Below the pieces are notes generated by a model. That model was given only the letters and a program-made list of their open reading frames with translations, was not told where the DNA came from and ran no database searches. Positions 31,501-40,903 of a stretch of DNA of 64,000 nucleotides are shown piece by piece; positions within the stretch are counted from its first letter, which is position 1; each line of letters opens with the position of its first letter. The stretch spans positions 736,001-800,000 of the forward strand of contig NC_059402.1 in NCBI RefSeq assembly GCF_905220565.1, written 5' to 3'. Source of the stretch: Melitaea cinxia (lineage: Eukaryota; Arthropoda; Insecta; Lepidoptera; Nymphalidae). A program made the position numbers and the translations under genes.

Positions 31501-34500
31501 CCTATCTATCAATGCCGACTTAATCCCCTTTTTGATACTCCTTTTGAATCTCTTATATTCTCACCTCACATTATCCTTAACTTTTCTATTGAAAAAGGCT
31601 CACCTATTGCTAACATTCAATTTAATCAAATAATAAACGAACAGTTTAAGGACTGGATACTTATTTTTACGGGTGCATCAAAATTTTCTGTTCATAGCTG
31701 TGTTGGTGTGTCCGTCTGGATCCCTAAAGTAAATGTGATTTTAAACTTTAAATTAACTGCCATGTCTTCAGTTTTTACAGGGGAATCAATAGCTATTTTA
31801 GAAGCACTTTCTTTTATAGAATCACATCATTTAGATAAGTCCATTATACTGTCAGACTCCAGAAGTGTTCTTGAAGCTATCGTGTCAAACCCATTTCGGT
31901 CAAAAAACAAATTTTCTTACATCCTGAAAATAAGACAGTTACTTTTTAAATGCCACTCACAGAACATTCAGGTTGTGCTTGCATGGATTCCTGGACATAG
32001 TGGGATTTTAGGTAATGAAAGTGCAGATGCTTTTGCTAAAGAAGCCACAATATCTGGTATCCTTAGTCAATTTAGAGTACATTGCCAGGATCTCATCCCA
32101 TTTGCAAAGTCTCACATGATGACTAAATGGAATAACCTTTGGTCTCAGTCAAGCAGATCCTGTGGCAGATATTATGCTGAAATTCAAGACTCCATCCCTC
32201 CAAGACCTTGGTTTTTCCAATACCGTCAAGCTTGCAAATTTGTCTGTTCAACAATATGTCGCCTTAGACTTGGACACTCATGTACTCCCGTATTTCTTGC
32301 AAAGATCAGAATCAGGGACAACTCTCTTTGTGAATGTGGGATCGACGAAGGTACCCCAGAGCATATCTTTTTCTGTTGCCCAAAGAATTATTCTTCTCTC
32401 TATGACTTACTTCCTCCATCTATTCCCCGTCTTTGTAATTTCAAATCTATTTTATCGTATGTACATACCTCTTTTATTGATATTTTATGTTCGTATAAAT
32501 AATTGTAATGTGATGTCTATCTAATAAATTAACAATTTGTGTTTGTGTTTGTTCTAGGTAATTCAACAGTGAAAGTCTGCCACTTTAATACCGTATAAAT
32601 ATTTAACACTTGTACTCTCATGACACCAATATTCTTAGCAGAGCATTTACCCTAAACATAAAATCATAGACTCACTCTGACATTGGCAAATCCTCACGGA
32701 AGCCATTATACAAGAAGAAGAAGAAGAGTTTTACAAATGTCCGTAAGCTAATGTGTTGTGAAAATGAGTGATACATGCGGAAAAAAACGTGAATTACGAT
32801 TGACAGGGGTTTGTTTACCAAATAAGACTCTTCCAAAAAAACGGAATATACACTCTAATACTCTAAATGTTTTGGTGTAATGTTTTGTAACCCAAACGCA
32901 ACGCGGCAAATAAATGTATTATTATATTTGTTACTAGTCTGGGTGTATTTCTTTATGGGTCTCTTGCTATGCCTCTGAAAGCACATTAAACTTGGTCCCG
33001 GTTGGTATAAAAGGTACCTGATTGAGAAATTATGCGCCAACTCGCCTCCGGTATGGAGGAAGAGGGCTTCGCTGGAACGGATACAGTTTGCATCAATCTA
33101 TCAATTTCTGCATTAATACCATCTACAAATCTCTTATTTATTTATTGGAACCATATGACAAGTACTAACTTTCAATTACAAAAAGAAACATAAAAAACGG
33201 TACACCCGGTAAAATTATGATACAAGGTAACACATTGAATATTAAGAACGACTTTTTAACCGACTTCAAAAAGGAGTAATTTTTAAAGTTGATTAAAAAG
33301 TCTTTGTCTTTGTTTAAATAGACGAAACACTTTGATAGCAACGCGGCTATAATTTACAGTGAAAATTCAACGAGAAAAAGAATTCGTTTCCATGTGTGAT
33401 TCTTTAGTTGTATGCGACAGATAGTATTAATATTTCAAAGTAAAATTTATACACCACTCCATATTTATAACACCAACAGATCCCCCCATTTGAAGGAACG
33501 CAGTTAAAAATCGAATGCCAAAAATATTATAAGATATAAATGAAATTGATATACGGTAGAGTAAAACATTCACAAACCAAAATTGTAAAAGATTGCGTAA
33601 TTGGTATGTTTCTGGCTGGTTTGCCTTTAGCTCTAGTAGGACTTCACATAGAACTGACAGAGATAAATGAAAGCGAGAATAAATAGTTAAGTAAGACAAA
33701 CGAGTCACCGATGATCCCGATGAGCAGCGAGGAGAAGAGGTTCGCGGCGAGCGCGGCGCCGCCCCCGCGCCGCGCGCCGGCCTGCAGCGCCGCGTCGCAG
33801 GCGTGCAGCGCGCGCGCCGTGCCCAGCACCGAGGCCGCGCCCAGCGCCGCGCCGCGCCACGCGTCGGCGGCCAGCGCGCGCCCGCGCCCCGAGCGCGCCC
33901 ACTCCGCCAGCGAGCGCGCCCACGACCACCTGCGCACTGCGCCTGAGGATGTGCACGGGCGCGCACGGGCCCGGCGTGGACACACGCGCGCACATACACA
34001 TAGGCGTGCACGTGCCTAGCACGGACACATTCACACGCACAAATACACACGAGCGTGCACTAGCCCAACACGGACACACAGGCGAGGGTGTGCCTCCCCT
34101 CTCTTCCCGTGGGTGTCGTAAGAGGCGACTAAGGGATAACACAGTCCACTACCACCTTGGAACTTAAAAAGCCGACCGGTGGCGGGATAACCATCTAACT
34201 ACTGGCTTTGAAATACACACGCCGAAAACGGGCAGCAGCGTCTTCGGTGCGACAAAGCCAGTACTGCGGTCACCAACCCGCCTGCCCAGCGTGGTGACTA
34301 TGGGCAAAACACATGAGTTCACGTTATTTTTGGCGTAAACTTGTGGAGGCCTATGTCCAGCAGTGGACTGTATAGGCTGTAATGATGAGGGCGTGCCTAG
34401 CATGGACACACACGCGTGCACGCGTCATAAGACATAGCCCATTGTGCAGACATTTTGATAGTTAAATACATAAAACGTTTGAATGTCGTCCGTAGATTTA

Positions 34501-34829
34501 AAAAGCTAGGAATCGTTATTCATAGCTCAAAACATTTATTGCTTATATTTATTTGTAAAAAAGTCATAAAACGTTACAAATTGTTAAAATACTTCCTACA
34601 CCTACTTGTGACTCCGTGTGACCACGTAATGGTGGCGACACAGCTCGCAATAGGACGTAGCGGCCTGCAGTAGCCAGCGCTCCAGGCACGAGCGGTGTAC
34701 GGCAGCAATAGTTCCACGACAGGAACATGGCCTAACAAGACGCTCCGCGGACTCCCCTCCGAAGCAGATGCGACAGATATTGTCAGAGTGACTGCCTGAT
34801 ATACTCGGCACTTCTTTTGCATCCGACCC
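25315..34829 (-). CDS. MARCH-type membrane RING-CH E3 ubiquitin ligase gene (three exons seen)
   Basis: Three phase-matched exons on the minus strand: 34829-34606, 33929-33709 and 25556-25315. The first carries a canonical RING-CH domain (CRIC, then CSC with seven residues to H, then HRSC, then CELC), fitting C-x2-C ... C-x-C-x7-H-x2-C ... C-x2-C. The second and third encode two hydrophobic segments; the second one spans the exon junction (ANLFSSLLIGIIG then ALNGLLTTWALL). They are followed by the cytosolic QLAWRAWRDSTLHVRVALG region, as in MARCH2/3-like ligases. These enzymes sit in endosomal, ER or plasma membranes and ubiquitinate membrane proteins. The N-terminus upstream of the RING exon is not identified. 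The 8.1-kb second intron holds a LINE and a palindromic repeat. Confidence 0.75.
25557..26470 (-). other. part of MARCH intron 2, AT-rich
   Basis: AT-rich sequence. An open frame at 25938-26141 (+) has no protein-like features. A-rich low-complexity runs occur at about 26370-26430. No repeat of the families described here occurs before the palindrome at 26471. Confidence 0.5.
26509..26580 (-). other. tRNA-like module, left arm
   Basis: 72 nt that folds as a tRNA on the minus strand: acceptor CGTTCCA/TGGAGCG, D-arm GCTT...GAGC, anticodon stem CCGAC/GTCGG and a T-arm with TTCGAAT. The anticodon loop is ACGGTCA, with C where tRNAs have U33, and one T-stem pair is broken. It is therefore probably not a working tRNA. 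The B box is preserved. Confidence 0.6.
26914..26985 (+). other. tRNA-like module, right arm
   Basis: The inverted partner of the module at 26509-26580. Acceptor and anticodon stems pair perfectly; the T-stem has one mismatch (GCGGC against CCCGC). The loop is ACGGTCA, again lacking U33. The A-box-like tagcttaattgg and B-box-like cttcgaatcc positions are standard for a tRNA-derived RNA polymerase III promoter. Confidence 0.6.
27505..28845 (+). CDS. LINE ORF1, nucleic-acid-binding protein with CCHC knuckles
   Basis: 446 codons from ATG at 27505. The N-terminal third is acidic and basic, the middle has a domain that looks RNA-recognition-like (FGHFLFKNNIKNIVMDGIKR region), and a cluster of three cysteine knuckles follows: CNKCCRFGHIKAQC, CYKCSQMHEGETC and CLYCSGPHSANDTSC. 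The C-terminal part is Ser/Pro-rich. In I and related LINEs this protein coats the element RNA. The frame is intact. Confidence 0.85.
   Translation: MDTDPPDPGGGNKTNRKRPLNDPSDSDQTKRLVVNPSSSIPSIQLTYTSPEFQNDKRLYSSDDAAPFVVHVTKPESESNSGTVLRPIQFGHFLFKNNIKNIVMDGIKRIGRNRISIEFRSAEHANQFLDHPALGAAGFTALIPSYSVSRMGIVRDVPVDWSMEEFVANLEVPLGYGKVMKARRLSRKAVNDGSPTWIPTQSVVLTFNSQKLPPRVYCFFSSLPVETYLLPTIQCNKCCRFGHIKAQCRSKPRCYKCSQMHEGETCNVSSPTCLYCSGPHSANDTSCPEYSRQKSIKLIMSQESISYLEASARFPHVRRSFADSTRISSSSPASSINRKNTPLTTISYKKTVFTPRRPPPPITPGYDSHAHREIVETPVSESPNGCAVPNDSLSPNDNVIELLTSLLINLLSRFSDSELPNNIHKNLTQLANLIPNNGAHHPTVELS
28811..32502 (+). pseudogene. LINE ORF2 (endonuclease, reverse transcriptase, RNase H), one frameshift
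   Basis: Starts at ATG 28811, just inside the end of ORF1. Endonuclease motifs are present: WNCRSVKNK, AVQETWL, LGDFNIHH and GSDHFPIV. At about 30125-30132 the frame slips: the first frame runs on to a stop at 30193, while reverse transcriptase continues in another frame to 32502. Reverse transcriptase has LPQGSVLSPLLYSIY and QYADDLSLY. RNase H keeps GESIAILEAL, ILSDSRSVLEA and GNESADAFAKEA, but the usual TDGSK motif reads TGASK, so the first catalytic Asp is missing. The C-terminus has a CEC...H..FC knuckle. It is therefore probably non-functional as it stands. Confidence 0.85.
32737..33708 (-). other. MARCH intron 2, remainder, with old repeat fragments
   Basis: Contains a degraded SINE A fragment at about 32930-33060 (gtctgggtgtatttctttat and aacttggtcccggttg) and a family C fragment at about 33155-33300. 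The rest is AT-rich with no gene-like frame. Confidence 0.5.
33709..33929 (-). CDS. MARCH-type gene, first transmembrane exon
   Basis: Minus-strand acceptor gtgcgcag before 33929 and donor gtgact after 33709. 221 nt: one base completes the Lys codon from the RING exon and one G remains for the last exon. It encodes WSWARSLAEWARSGRGRALA then a hydrophobic Ala-rich stretch, a hydrophilic loop, and the beginning of the second helix (ANLFSSLLIGII). Very GC-rich, so open frames appear in all directions here; only this frame fits both splice phases. Confidence 0.7.
33945..34420. repeat. imperfect minisatellite with a 5'-truncated SINE B inside
   Basis: Degenerate repeats of a unit like gcgtgcctagcacggacaca and cacacgcgtgcac occupy about 33945-34097 and resume at about 34388-34425. 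Between them, 34098-34387 is a SINE B copy lacking its head, flanked by gaggg(t/c)gtgcct, a likely target duplication. It lies in the first visible MARCH intron. Confidence 0.65.
34606..34829 (-). CDS. MARCH-type gene, RING-CH exon
   Basis: Minus-strand acceptor ccatag before 34829 and donor gtaggt after 34606; 224 nt, phase 0 in, two bases left. It encodes GSDAKEVPSISGSHSD then the zinc-binding module CRICFGGESAERLVRPCSCR, RGTIAAVHRSCLERWLLQ and AATSYCELCRHHYVVTRSHK. All eight zinc ligands in the RING-CH arrangement are present. There is no in-frame ATG, so at least one upstream exon exists beyond 34829. Confidence 0.85.
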
Positions 34830-35398
34830 CTATGGTGATTTGAGTTTATTTGTTAGATTTCATAGTTTAAACATTTATTTATACAATATGTCATGTTACA
34901 GTGAAATACAACAAAAATATCTGATTATCAGTCATAGTTACCACATGAAGGAAAATTACCCTTTTATTTAGTAGCAAAGCGCAGACTGAACCAAGTATGG
35001 ACATAGATCGCCTCGTCGGTTGTAAGACTGACGAGGCAGGGGATGAGAAAGTAAGAGAATCGGCAATTCTCGCACGCATGAGGCGTTGTTCCTCACTCTC
35101 GGTTAAATTTACTGAAAAATATGTGTACTTTATGTGAAATCGAATATTTGGTTATTTAAGCAAGAGCTAAATAAGCCCTTAACGATCTTCTCAATAAATT
35201 AAAAACCAAAATGTACCTGGTGATCCAATGCCCGGAGAATAACGACAACTAATATCAGTTTGTAAGGCAATCGACCGTAAGTCCCTGTCTCTTTGTGAGT
35301 TTGTTGCGTGTAGATTTGACTACAATATTTTGTAAGAAAGAAAGAAATCTATTTATTTGGGGCATAACATAAATCAATGATATTAAAATTTTCGTATA
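34830..35398. other. short gene-poor gap, may hold the MARCH first exon
   Basis: Two GC-richer patches exist: about 34985-35090 with an ATG frame on the minus strand, and about 35215-35300 ending in a minus-strand donor-like caggtac at about 35215-35221. Either could be a 5' exon of the MARCH-type gene but neither can be confirmed. A minus-strand AATAAA at about 35353-35358 probably serves the small gene to the right. Confidence 0.35.
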
Positions 35399-35814
35399 CT
35401 ATATTAAATAATAGATCAAGGAAATAATATTACTAACGGCCATATGAAACGAAGAGCAACTGGAAGCAGACATACTTATAGTCACTCTGCTGTCTGAACT
35501 TTTTGAGCCCCAAAATATTAACAATGTTTGTGCTTCCGCTACATTACACTCCTTAAAATATAATATTAAAAATAAATAAGCGAACAAAAAAGCTATAGTT
35601 TAATATTGAAGCTGTGCAAAATTACTCTTAAGAGATTTGATGCGCTGCAAGGCCTATGGTATTTAAAATTGATATTTTGTAAAGTTTTTAGAATATTTGG
35701 TGTGTAAGATACTGGAGCAAGATCAGCCTTTCTTAAATTTTGTACTGCATCAACACGAAACGTAGGAACTTCGTTCGATTCTATTAAACTATTTGAATTA
35801 ACAATATTAAACAT
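35399..35814 (-). CDS. unrecognised small two-exon gene, 113 residues
   Basis: Exon 1 runs from ATG at 35814 to 35626 (63 codons) with donor gtaatt. A 74-nt intron with acceptor atattttaag follows, then exon 2 from 35551 to the stop at 35399 (50 codons), in the same phase. The product starts MFNIVNSNSLIESNEVPTFR and continues in exon 2 with ECNVAEAQTLLIFWGSKSSD. The C-terminus is hydrophobic (NIISLIYYLI). I do not recognise a family. A minus-strand poly(A) signal lies about 45 bp past the stop. It is head-to-head with eIF6, 415 bp apart. Without splicing, exon 1 would read to a stop at 35593. Confidence 0.45.
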
Positions 35815-36229
35815 TTTATTCTGTACAATCCGGAGGCATCGTCAATATATATCTAAATATTTTAACATGGTACGATTAATATGAAAATAATAATAATAAT
35901 AACTTATCTAAGACATTTAAATCAAAATTAACAGACTGTCTAAACGTCAAAAAAAATCAAAGAAGGATTATTTCATAACAATACAAAAGTTATTTGAACG
36001 AATCCGATTGCGCAACACGATTGAAATTGACAGTCTATATAAAATATCTCTTACGAGATTTCTGTCTAGTCTGTGCTAAAAAGAAGTACCTATCAAGTCG
36101 GTAAAACTCACAAAAGCGAATCTGACAGATAAGACAACCACTATTAATTTTTTGGCTCCACGTGAATATTAAAATAACTTGTGAAATACTTTAAAAGTTC
36201 AAGTAAATTAGTAAAAAGTTATAACAATC
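35815..36229. promoter_or_regulatory. probable bidirectional promoter between the small gene and eIF6
   Basis: A 415-bp AT-rich gap between two divergent start codons, with no repeat of the families described here. This spacing is typical of a shared promoter for a housekeeping gene such as eIF6. No TATA box or initiator can be assigned with confidence. Confidence 0.4.
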
Positions 36230-36967
36230 ATGGCGGTACGTGTGCAATTCGAAAATAATAATGAAATAGGAGTGTTCAGTAAATTAACAAATTCATATTG
36301 CCTAGTCGCTATCGGCGGCTCGGAGAACTTCTACAGCGTGTTTGAAGCCGAGTTAGCGGACACAATTCCAGTGGTGCATGTGAGCATTGCCGGCTGCCGG
36401 ATTATCGGAAGAATGACTGTTGCAAATAAGAACGGACTCCTCGTACCGTCCTCGACAACTGACACAGAACTTCAGCACATCCGCAACAGTTTACCAGACT
36501 CAGTCAAAGTACAGCGAGTAGAAGAGCGGCTAAGTGCTCTTGGCAACGTAATTGCGTGCAACGACTACGTTGCGTTAGTACACCCAGACTTAGACAAGGA
36601 CACTGAAGAAATTCTGGCCGACACATTAGACGTAGAAGTATTCAGGCAAACAGTAGCAGGCAATGTATTGGTGGGGTCTTACACTGCACTGAGTAACCGA
36701 GGCGGTCTCGTTCATCCGAAAACAACAATACAGGACCAGGATGAGCTTTCATCGCTATTACAAGTACCCTTGGTGGCGGGAACAGTGAACAGAGGTAGTG
36801 ATGTTGTTGCTGCCGGACTCGTCGTTAACGATTGGAGTGCCTTTTGTGGAATGGACACAACATCTACAGAACTCTCAGTGATCGAGAGTGTGTTCAAGCT
36901 CAATGATGCAAAACCCACAGCTATCACATCAACGATGCGGGCCTCTCTCATCGACAGCATGTCATAA
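36230..36967 (+). CDS. eIF6: eukaryotic translation initiation factor 6
   Basis: A single intronless frame of 245 codons, the full length of eIF6 in animals, starting MAVRVQFENNNEIGVFSKLT (the conserved N-terminus) and ending ASLIDSMS. eIF6 is a five-fold pseudosymmetric pentein ring; repeats such as NKNGLLVP, NDYVALVHPDLD, SNRGGLVHP and AAGLVVNDWSAFCG mark its blades. It binds the 60S subunit, prevents premature joining with 40S and acts in nucleolar 60S assembly. The Ser-rich C-terminus matches the regulatory phosphorylation region. A poly(A) signal lies at 37106-37111. Divergent from the small gene at 35399-35814. Identification is firm. Confidence 0.97.
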   Translation: MAVRVQFENNNEIGVFSKLTNSYCLVAIGGSENFYSVFEAELADTIPVVHVSIAGCRIIGRMTVANKNGLLVPSSTTDTELQHIRNSLPDSVKVQRVEERLSALGNVIACNDYVALVHPDLDKDTEEILADTLDVEVFRQTVAGNVLVGSYTALSNRGGLVHPKTTIQDQDELSSLLQVPLVAGTVNRGSDVVAAGLVVNDWSAFCGMDTTSTELSVIESVFKLNDAKPTAITSTMRASLIDSMS

Positions 36968-38309
36968 CACTAAAATGTGGCGTAAAATGATCTATGCTAA
37001 GGGTTTCAATATATGTGTGATAATTCAGTAATATTATGACATAAAATGTTAATGTGTGTCATCGAGGCACTACCAAACGACTTGTTTCTTTTATTAAAAT
37101 AAGGAAATAAATAGAACTGTTTCGTTTTATTCGTATTAATTAAATACTTAATAACTTGTAGTTAAGTTTTGTTGATAATTTTGATTTGTTACATAGACCT
37201 TTTATAATGTGAAATTTGTACAACACACTAACTGCACTGCTGATACCAAAAAACTCAAAGCTTAATATTAATAATATTTTCCCTAGCTATATTCTTCTAA
37301 CAGGAATATAAAATAACTTAAGTAAATAGAGGAATTCACAATATTTTTTAAATGAAATCTTGCATAATAACAACAAACAACAATAAATTTGAAGGTAAGT
37401 AAAACCATTACAAAAAATAAAAATTGTGGCAAAGCTTTTATATCAGTTGTGAGAAATAATTATATTTGAGTTTATATGAAAGTTTATTTATTTTATTCAT
37501 CTGTAAGCATATTTTTAGTTATTACTACAAAAAAGTCGGATTTACTCTAAAACATTAACAATTTTTTATTCTTCATCAAATCTGCCAACCAGCAGTCATC
37601 TCTTTCATGGAGAAAGACATTAAAGGCTGACACTTACAGGCTGAATTGATCATATTATTCAGACGAAGTCCCTACTTAAAAAATATAACTGGGTCTTTAT
37701 TGGCTGCAAAATAATACATTCATAAGTATGGCAAGAGAAAACAAAAAAAGGGTGTGACTGCTCCGACGCACCACTGGAGTTCCCTGCAAAGTTATTTTAC
37801 TCTTTGGTTCCCTGTATTTTGATTGATTGATTGATTGGTTTAATGGCTTTCAGTTGTGCCAAAGGAGCACGGTTGATTCCGCCAATGTCACGTAGAGTGG
37901 AGAACACACGTAGGAGATTAATTGATCGGTGGAGTTGAGATAACTTTATTGATATAATTTTGAAAACAGGCAAAATAGTCAGACTTTTGAAAACAGGCAA
38001 AATAGACTTTCATTGTTACACCATAACCTAAAACAACACAAACATTCAATGTGAAACTAAGACTACAGCTGTTAGTAACTAAACTATTACAAACTAATTA
38101 CACTAGGACAGACATTATATATTTGCAACTTAATTTTATTTATTTCAAAATATTTACACAAAAATCTACAATAGGGACTAAACACCAACATTAATCCCCG
38201 TATTTTATTATTATACTCAGATCGACTGTCTAAATAGGCACAAAAAAAGCTTACTATATAGTTATGAAAAAGGTTAATACCATATTAAATGGTAAAGAAA
38301 CGAATCAAA
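36968..38309. other. eIF6 3' UTR and AT-rich intergenic DNA
   Basis: AATAAA at 37106-37111 marks the probable eIF6 transcript end. The rest is AT-rich; a (TTGA)n-like run is at about 37820-37838. A minus-strand open frame at 37797-38000 has no protein-like features. I see no further gene. Confidence 0.5.
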
Positions 38310-38480
38310 TAATGCCATCTATCGAGCGATCGACGGCGTTATTAAAAAACGTCTATCGGAACCCAATAGGGTCTGATAGATGACGCTTTCTTATTAGTTT
38401 ATCCTTCCGATAGATGGCGTTACGAGAACGTAACGAGGCCATTCGTTCAGTAGATTTTACTCCTCATATTTTTTTCACAC
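38310..38480 (+). repeat. dispersed repeat family F
   Basis: Blocks aatgccatctatcgagcg, gatagatggcgttacg and cgaggccattcgttcagtag followed by attttact recur, diverged, at about 49600-49705. Several short inverted copies of gccatctat / atagatggc suggest a palindromic, MITE-like unit. Confidence 0.5.
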
Positions 38481-38663
38481 CGGGAGCCTGATATGAAAAA
38501 CGATTCTTAAGGAGTTTCTCCAAAAAAATCTTAAAACATTCTATAGCACCAGCTTTTATTTATTTCAATTTCGACATCACGAAACAAAATTGTAAAAACC
38601 GTCATCAATAGACGCTGTAATTTATTTAATGCGGATAATAACTGTTTGCTCCCAAACAAAAAA

Positions 38664-39074
38664 CCGCCCAAGTGCGAGTCGGACTCTCGCACCAAGGGCT
38701 CCGTACAAAAATTACTAAAAATATTTTTATTATAATATGATATAACTAAAATTTTACACTTTTTGCAATTTTTCCTTTATCTGTGCTATAAAACGTTGCT
38801 TAGTACCAAATCAAATATCAAGATACCGAGTTCACGGGAAGTACCCTGTAGATTTTGATTCCCTTGCGACTGCCGATGGCTGTATCTTTTGTTTATATTG
38901 GCTAAGAAGTTTAATTTTTTTACAGCTCTAAGGAAAACTAGACTTGAGTATTGGATGTAAATTTCAGCTTGATACCTTCACGCGCTCCTGTGAAAAAGAA
39001 TCTTGACAGACAGACGGACAACAAAGTGTTCTTATAAGGGTTCCGTTTTTCCTTTTGAGGTACGGAACCCTAAA
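38664..39074 (+). repeat. dispersed repeat family E
   Basis: It starts accgcccaagtgcgagtcgg and ctccgtacaaaaatt and ends gggttccgtttttccttttg with aggtacggaaccctaaa. The same unit occurs reversed at 51005-51425. It is a well-known kind of lepidopteran dispersed repeat, by memory; the class is not assigned. Confidence 0.65.
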
Positions 39075-39261
39075 AACACTTCGATACACACACGTAATAC
39101 AACGTAGGTAGTTAAAAAATAATAAAATAATACGCATTATTATTATATTGTTAGATTTTTAACTCCAAAAATTTAACTGAACACCAAGAAATAGGTACAT
39201 GGCTCCGGAGGTAAGTGGAGTGAGTGGAGGAGACCTTTATACACATTGAGATAGGGTACAG

Positions 39262-39520
39262 GAAATACCGTTTAAAAAACTGTAGCAGCCCGACTGAGGA
39301 AGTACCTCGACCTTACGGAAGGTTACAGCTAAATAATACTGCATTCAAGCGGTGTTGTGTTCCTGTGGTGAGTAAGGTGAACATAGCTGTTGGGGGGATT
39401 GTAGGGAGGGTTGGTAACACGCTTGCAATGCTTCTGGTGTTGCAAACGTCTATAAGCTACGGTATTCGCTTACCATCAGATGAGCCGTACGCTTGTACGC
39501 CGGGCTAGTTGTATAAAAAA
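39262..39520 (-). repeat. dispersed repeat family D, reversed copy
   Basis: Reverse-orientation blocks gcagcccgactga, gtctataagctacgg and catcagatgagccgtacgc, ending with a poly-A run near 39520, align with 11711-12096 and 23627-23850. Further left and right (39076-39175, 39570-39650) are family C fragments. Confidence 0.7.
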
Positions 39521-39989
39521 AGTACTCGTAGTAATATAGATCAAAAAAATTGAATATGAGCTTTTAGCCAGCTTTCTATTAAAAAAAATCATTAAAATCG
39601 GTACACCCAGAAAAGATTATAAGGTAACAACACACACAAAAAATCGAATCCAGAATTGTCGTAAAGGTCGCCAGCAGAGGTCGAACCCGTTTCCGTTAGC
39701 AAAACAGCCATTGTTGATGTAGCATTTCGCCAACCTATCTTCAAAAATGTTAGTGTCGTAGGTAAATGACATCATTTGTAAATACTAGTATTCTTTTTAT
39801 AAGTTATTAAATAATAATAAAAAATAGTTTTTTAGTAATAATATTATAATAATAATAATCTTTATTGGACACAATCATAATTCATATAATAAATAGATTA
39901 CCCTGACTCCTGCACTAGTAGTACTGTGTTGCAGAAACCAGTATCCACCTCTTGATTGCATGTAAAAACAACTTATTACACCTTACGCG

Positions 39990-40109
39990 TCAGGCTGTAA
40001 TATCCCACTACTGAGCATAGGCCTCTCTCTCTCTATGTAGGAGAAGGATCAGAGCTTAATCCACCACGCTAGTCCAATGCGGTTTGGCGGATATATTCCC
40101 TACTATGAG
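39990..40109 (-). repeat. SINE A, left part, interrupted by the BEL/Pao element
   Basis: caggctgtaatatcccacta and gagaaggatcagagcttaat match the tail side of family A up to the BEL insertion point at 40109. The rest of the SINE resumes at 46488. Confidence 0.85.
40105..40109. repeat. 5-bp target duplication, left
   Basis: atgag directly before the 5' LTR is repeated directly after the 3' LTR at 46483-46487. Five base pairs is the usual BEL/Pao duplication length. Confidence 0.85.
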
Positions 40110-40389
40110 TGTTCAGTACATGAACATAAATTGTAAAATTATTGTAGAATTATAGTGAAAAATAGTGCATCATAGATAATAAAATTAGTTAATTAAATAA
40201 GTCTCAAAAAAGGTGTAATAATGGCAATAATTTATCTTTAATATTAAAGTTTTGTGTATGGCAATTTTCCTTTCTTTTTTTCTCTCTTGGACGGCCATTG
40301 CGTTAACATATAAAAAATTGTGTGCATTAATTTAGAGTCAAAATAATAAAATAAAGTTATTGAGAAAATTAAAGTATGTTTCATTAACA
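40110..40389 (+). repeat. BEL/Pao 5' LTR
   Basis: 280 bp, starting tgttcagtacatgaacat and ending gtttcattaaca. It contains AATAAA near 40349 as a possible processing signal. Same length and, by eye, same sequence as the 3' LTR. Confidence 0.93.
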
Positions 40390-40903
40390 TACTTTAGTGG
40401 TCCTTCGATTGTTAATTGAATAAAATCAGTGATTCGTCGTAATATTACCCGGCGTGCTTGCTATGAAAGCACATAGTGTCGGTGGCGGATACCTATGGTG
40501 AAAACACAAGTTCGTGGAGCATTCATCCTATGCATGGTGCCCAAGAAGTTGCTGGAGGCCTACGTAAGTTCCCAAATCTATATTTGTGGACGAATTTCAT
40601 ACTTTCTTCGTTGGAGTTTTTTCAATTGGTGTGAAGTTGGTTGGGAGTGTGACGTCACGATCAACGCATAAATAGAGCAGCCATTTGCATTTCGTTCGCC
40701 GCATCAAAGAACAGCGAGACGCTAACTTCAGCACGAAACGTCAGTCAAGTGTGACAATAGTGTTCTGTGGTGACAATCATCTGTCACTTGCACTTGACAC
40801 CTCCCGGCTGTCATCCTATAGCTTCGGACAATACATTGTCGTGTTTTAAATCTTTTATAAGTTTATTTCGCAATTGGAATATTTTTCACGTAAACATTAT
40901 AAA

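Larger units (their letters stand above)
27331..32725 (+). mobile_element. I-superfamily non-LTR retrotransposon, near-complete
   Basis: A 5.4-kb LINE flanked by exact 11-bp target duplications gagttttacaa (27320-27330 and 32726-32736), ending in a short (GAA)n tail. It has a 174-bp 5' UTR, an ORF1 with three zinc knuckles, and an ORF2 with APE-type endonuclease, reverse transcriptase and RNase H. The RNase H and the three-knuckle ORF1 place it in the I superfamily. ORF2 overlaps the end of ORF1 by about 35 nt in another frame. One frameshift breaks ORF2. It lies within MARCH intron 2, antisense to that gene. Confidence 0.9.

Noticed and set aside
33427..34050. Long minus-strand frame across the MARCH exon in a different phase
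   Set aside because: Arg-rich, without domain character, and it fits neither splice phase. The frame used in the MARCH call joins both neighbours correctly.
38664..39074. Possible ORF or gene in repeat family E
   Set aside because: The same block is found reversed at 51005-51425 and has no conserved frame.
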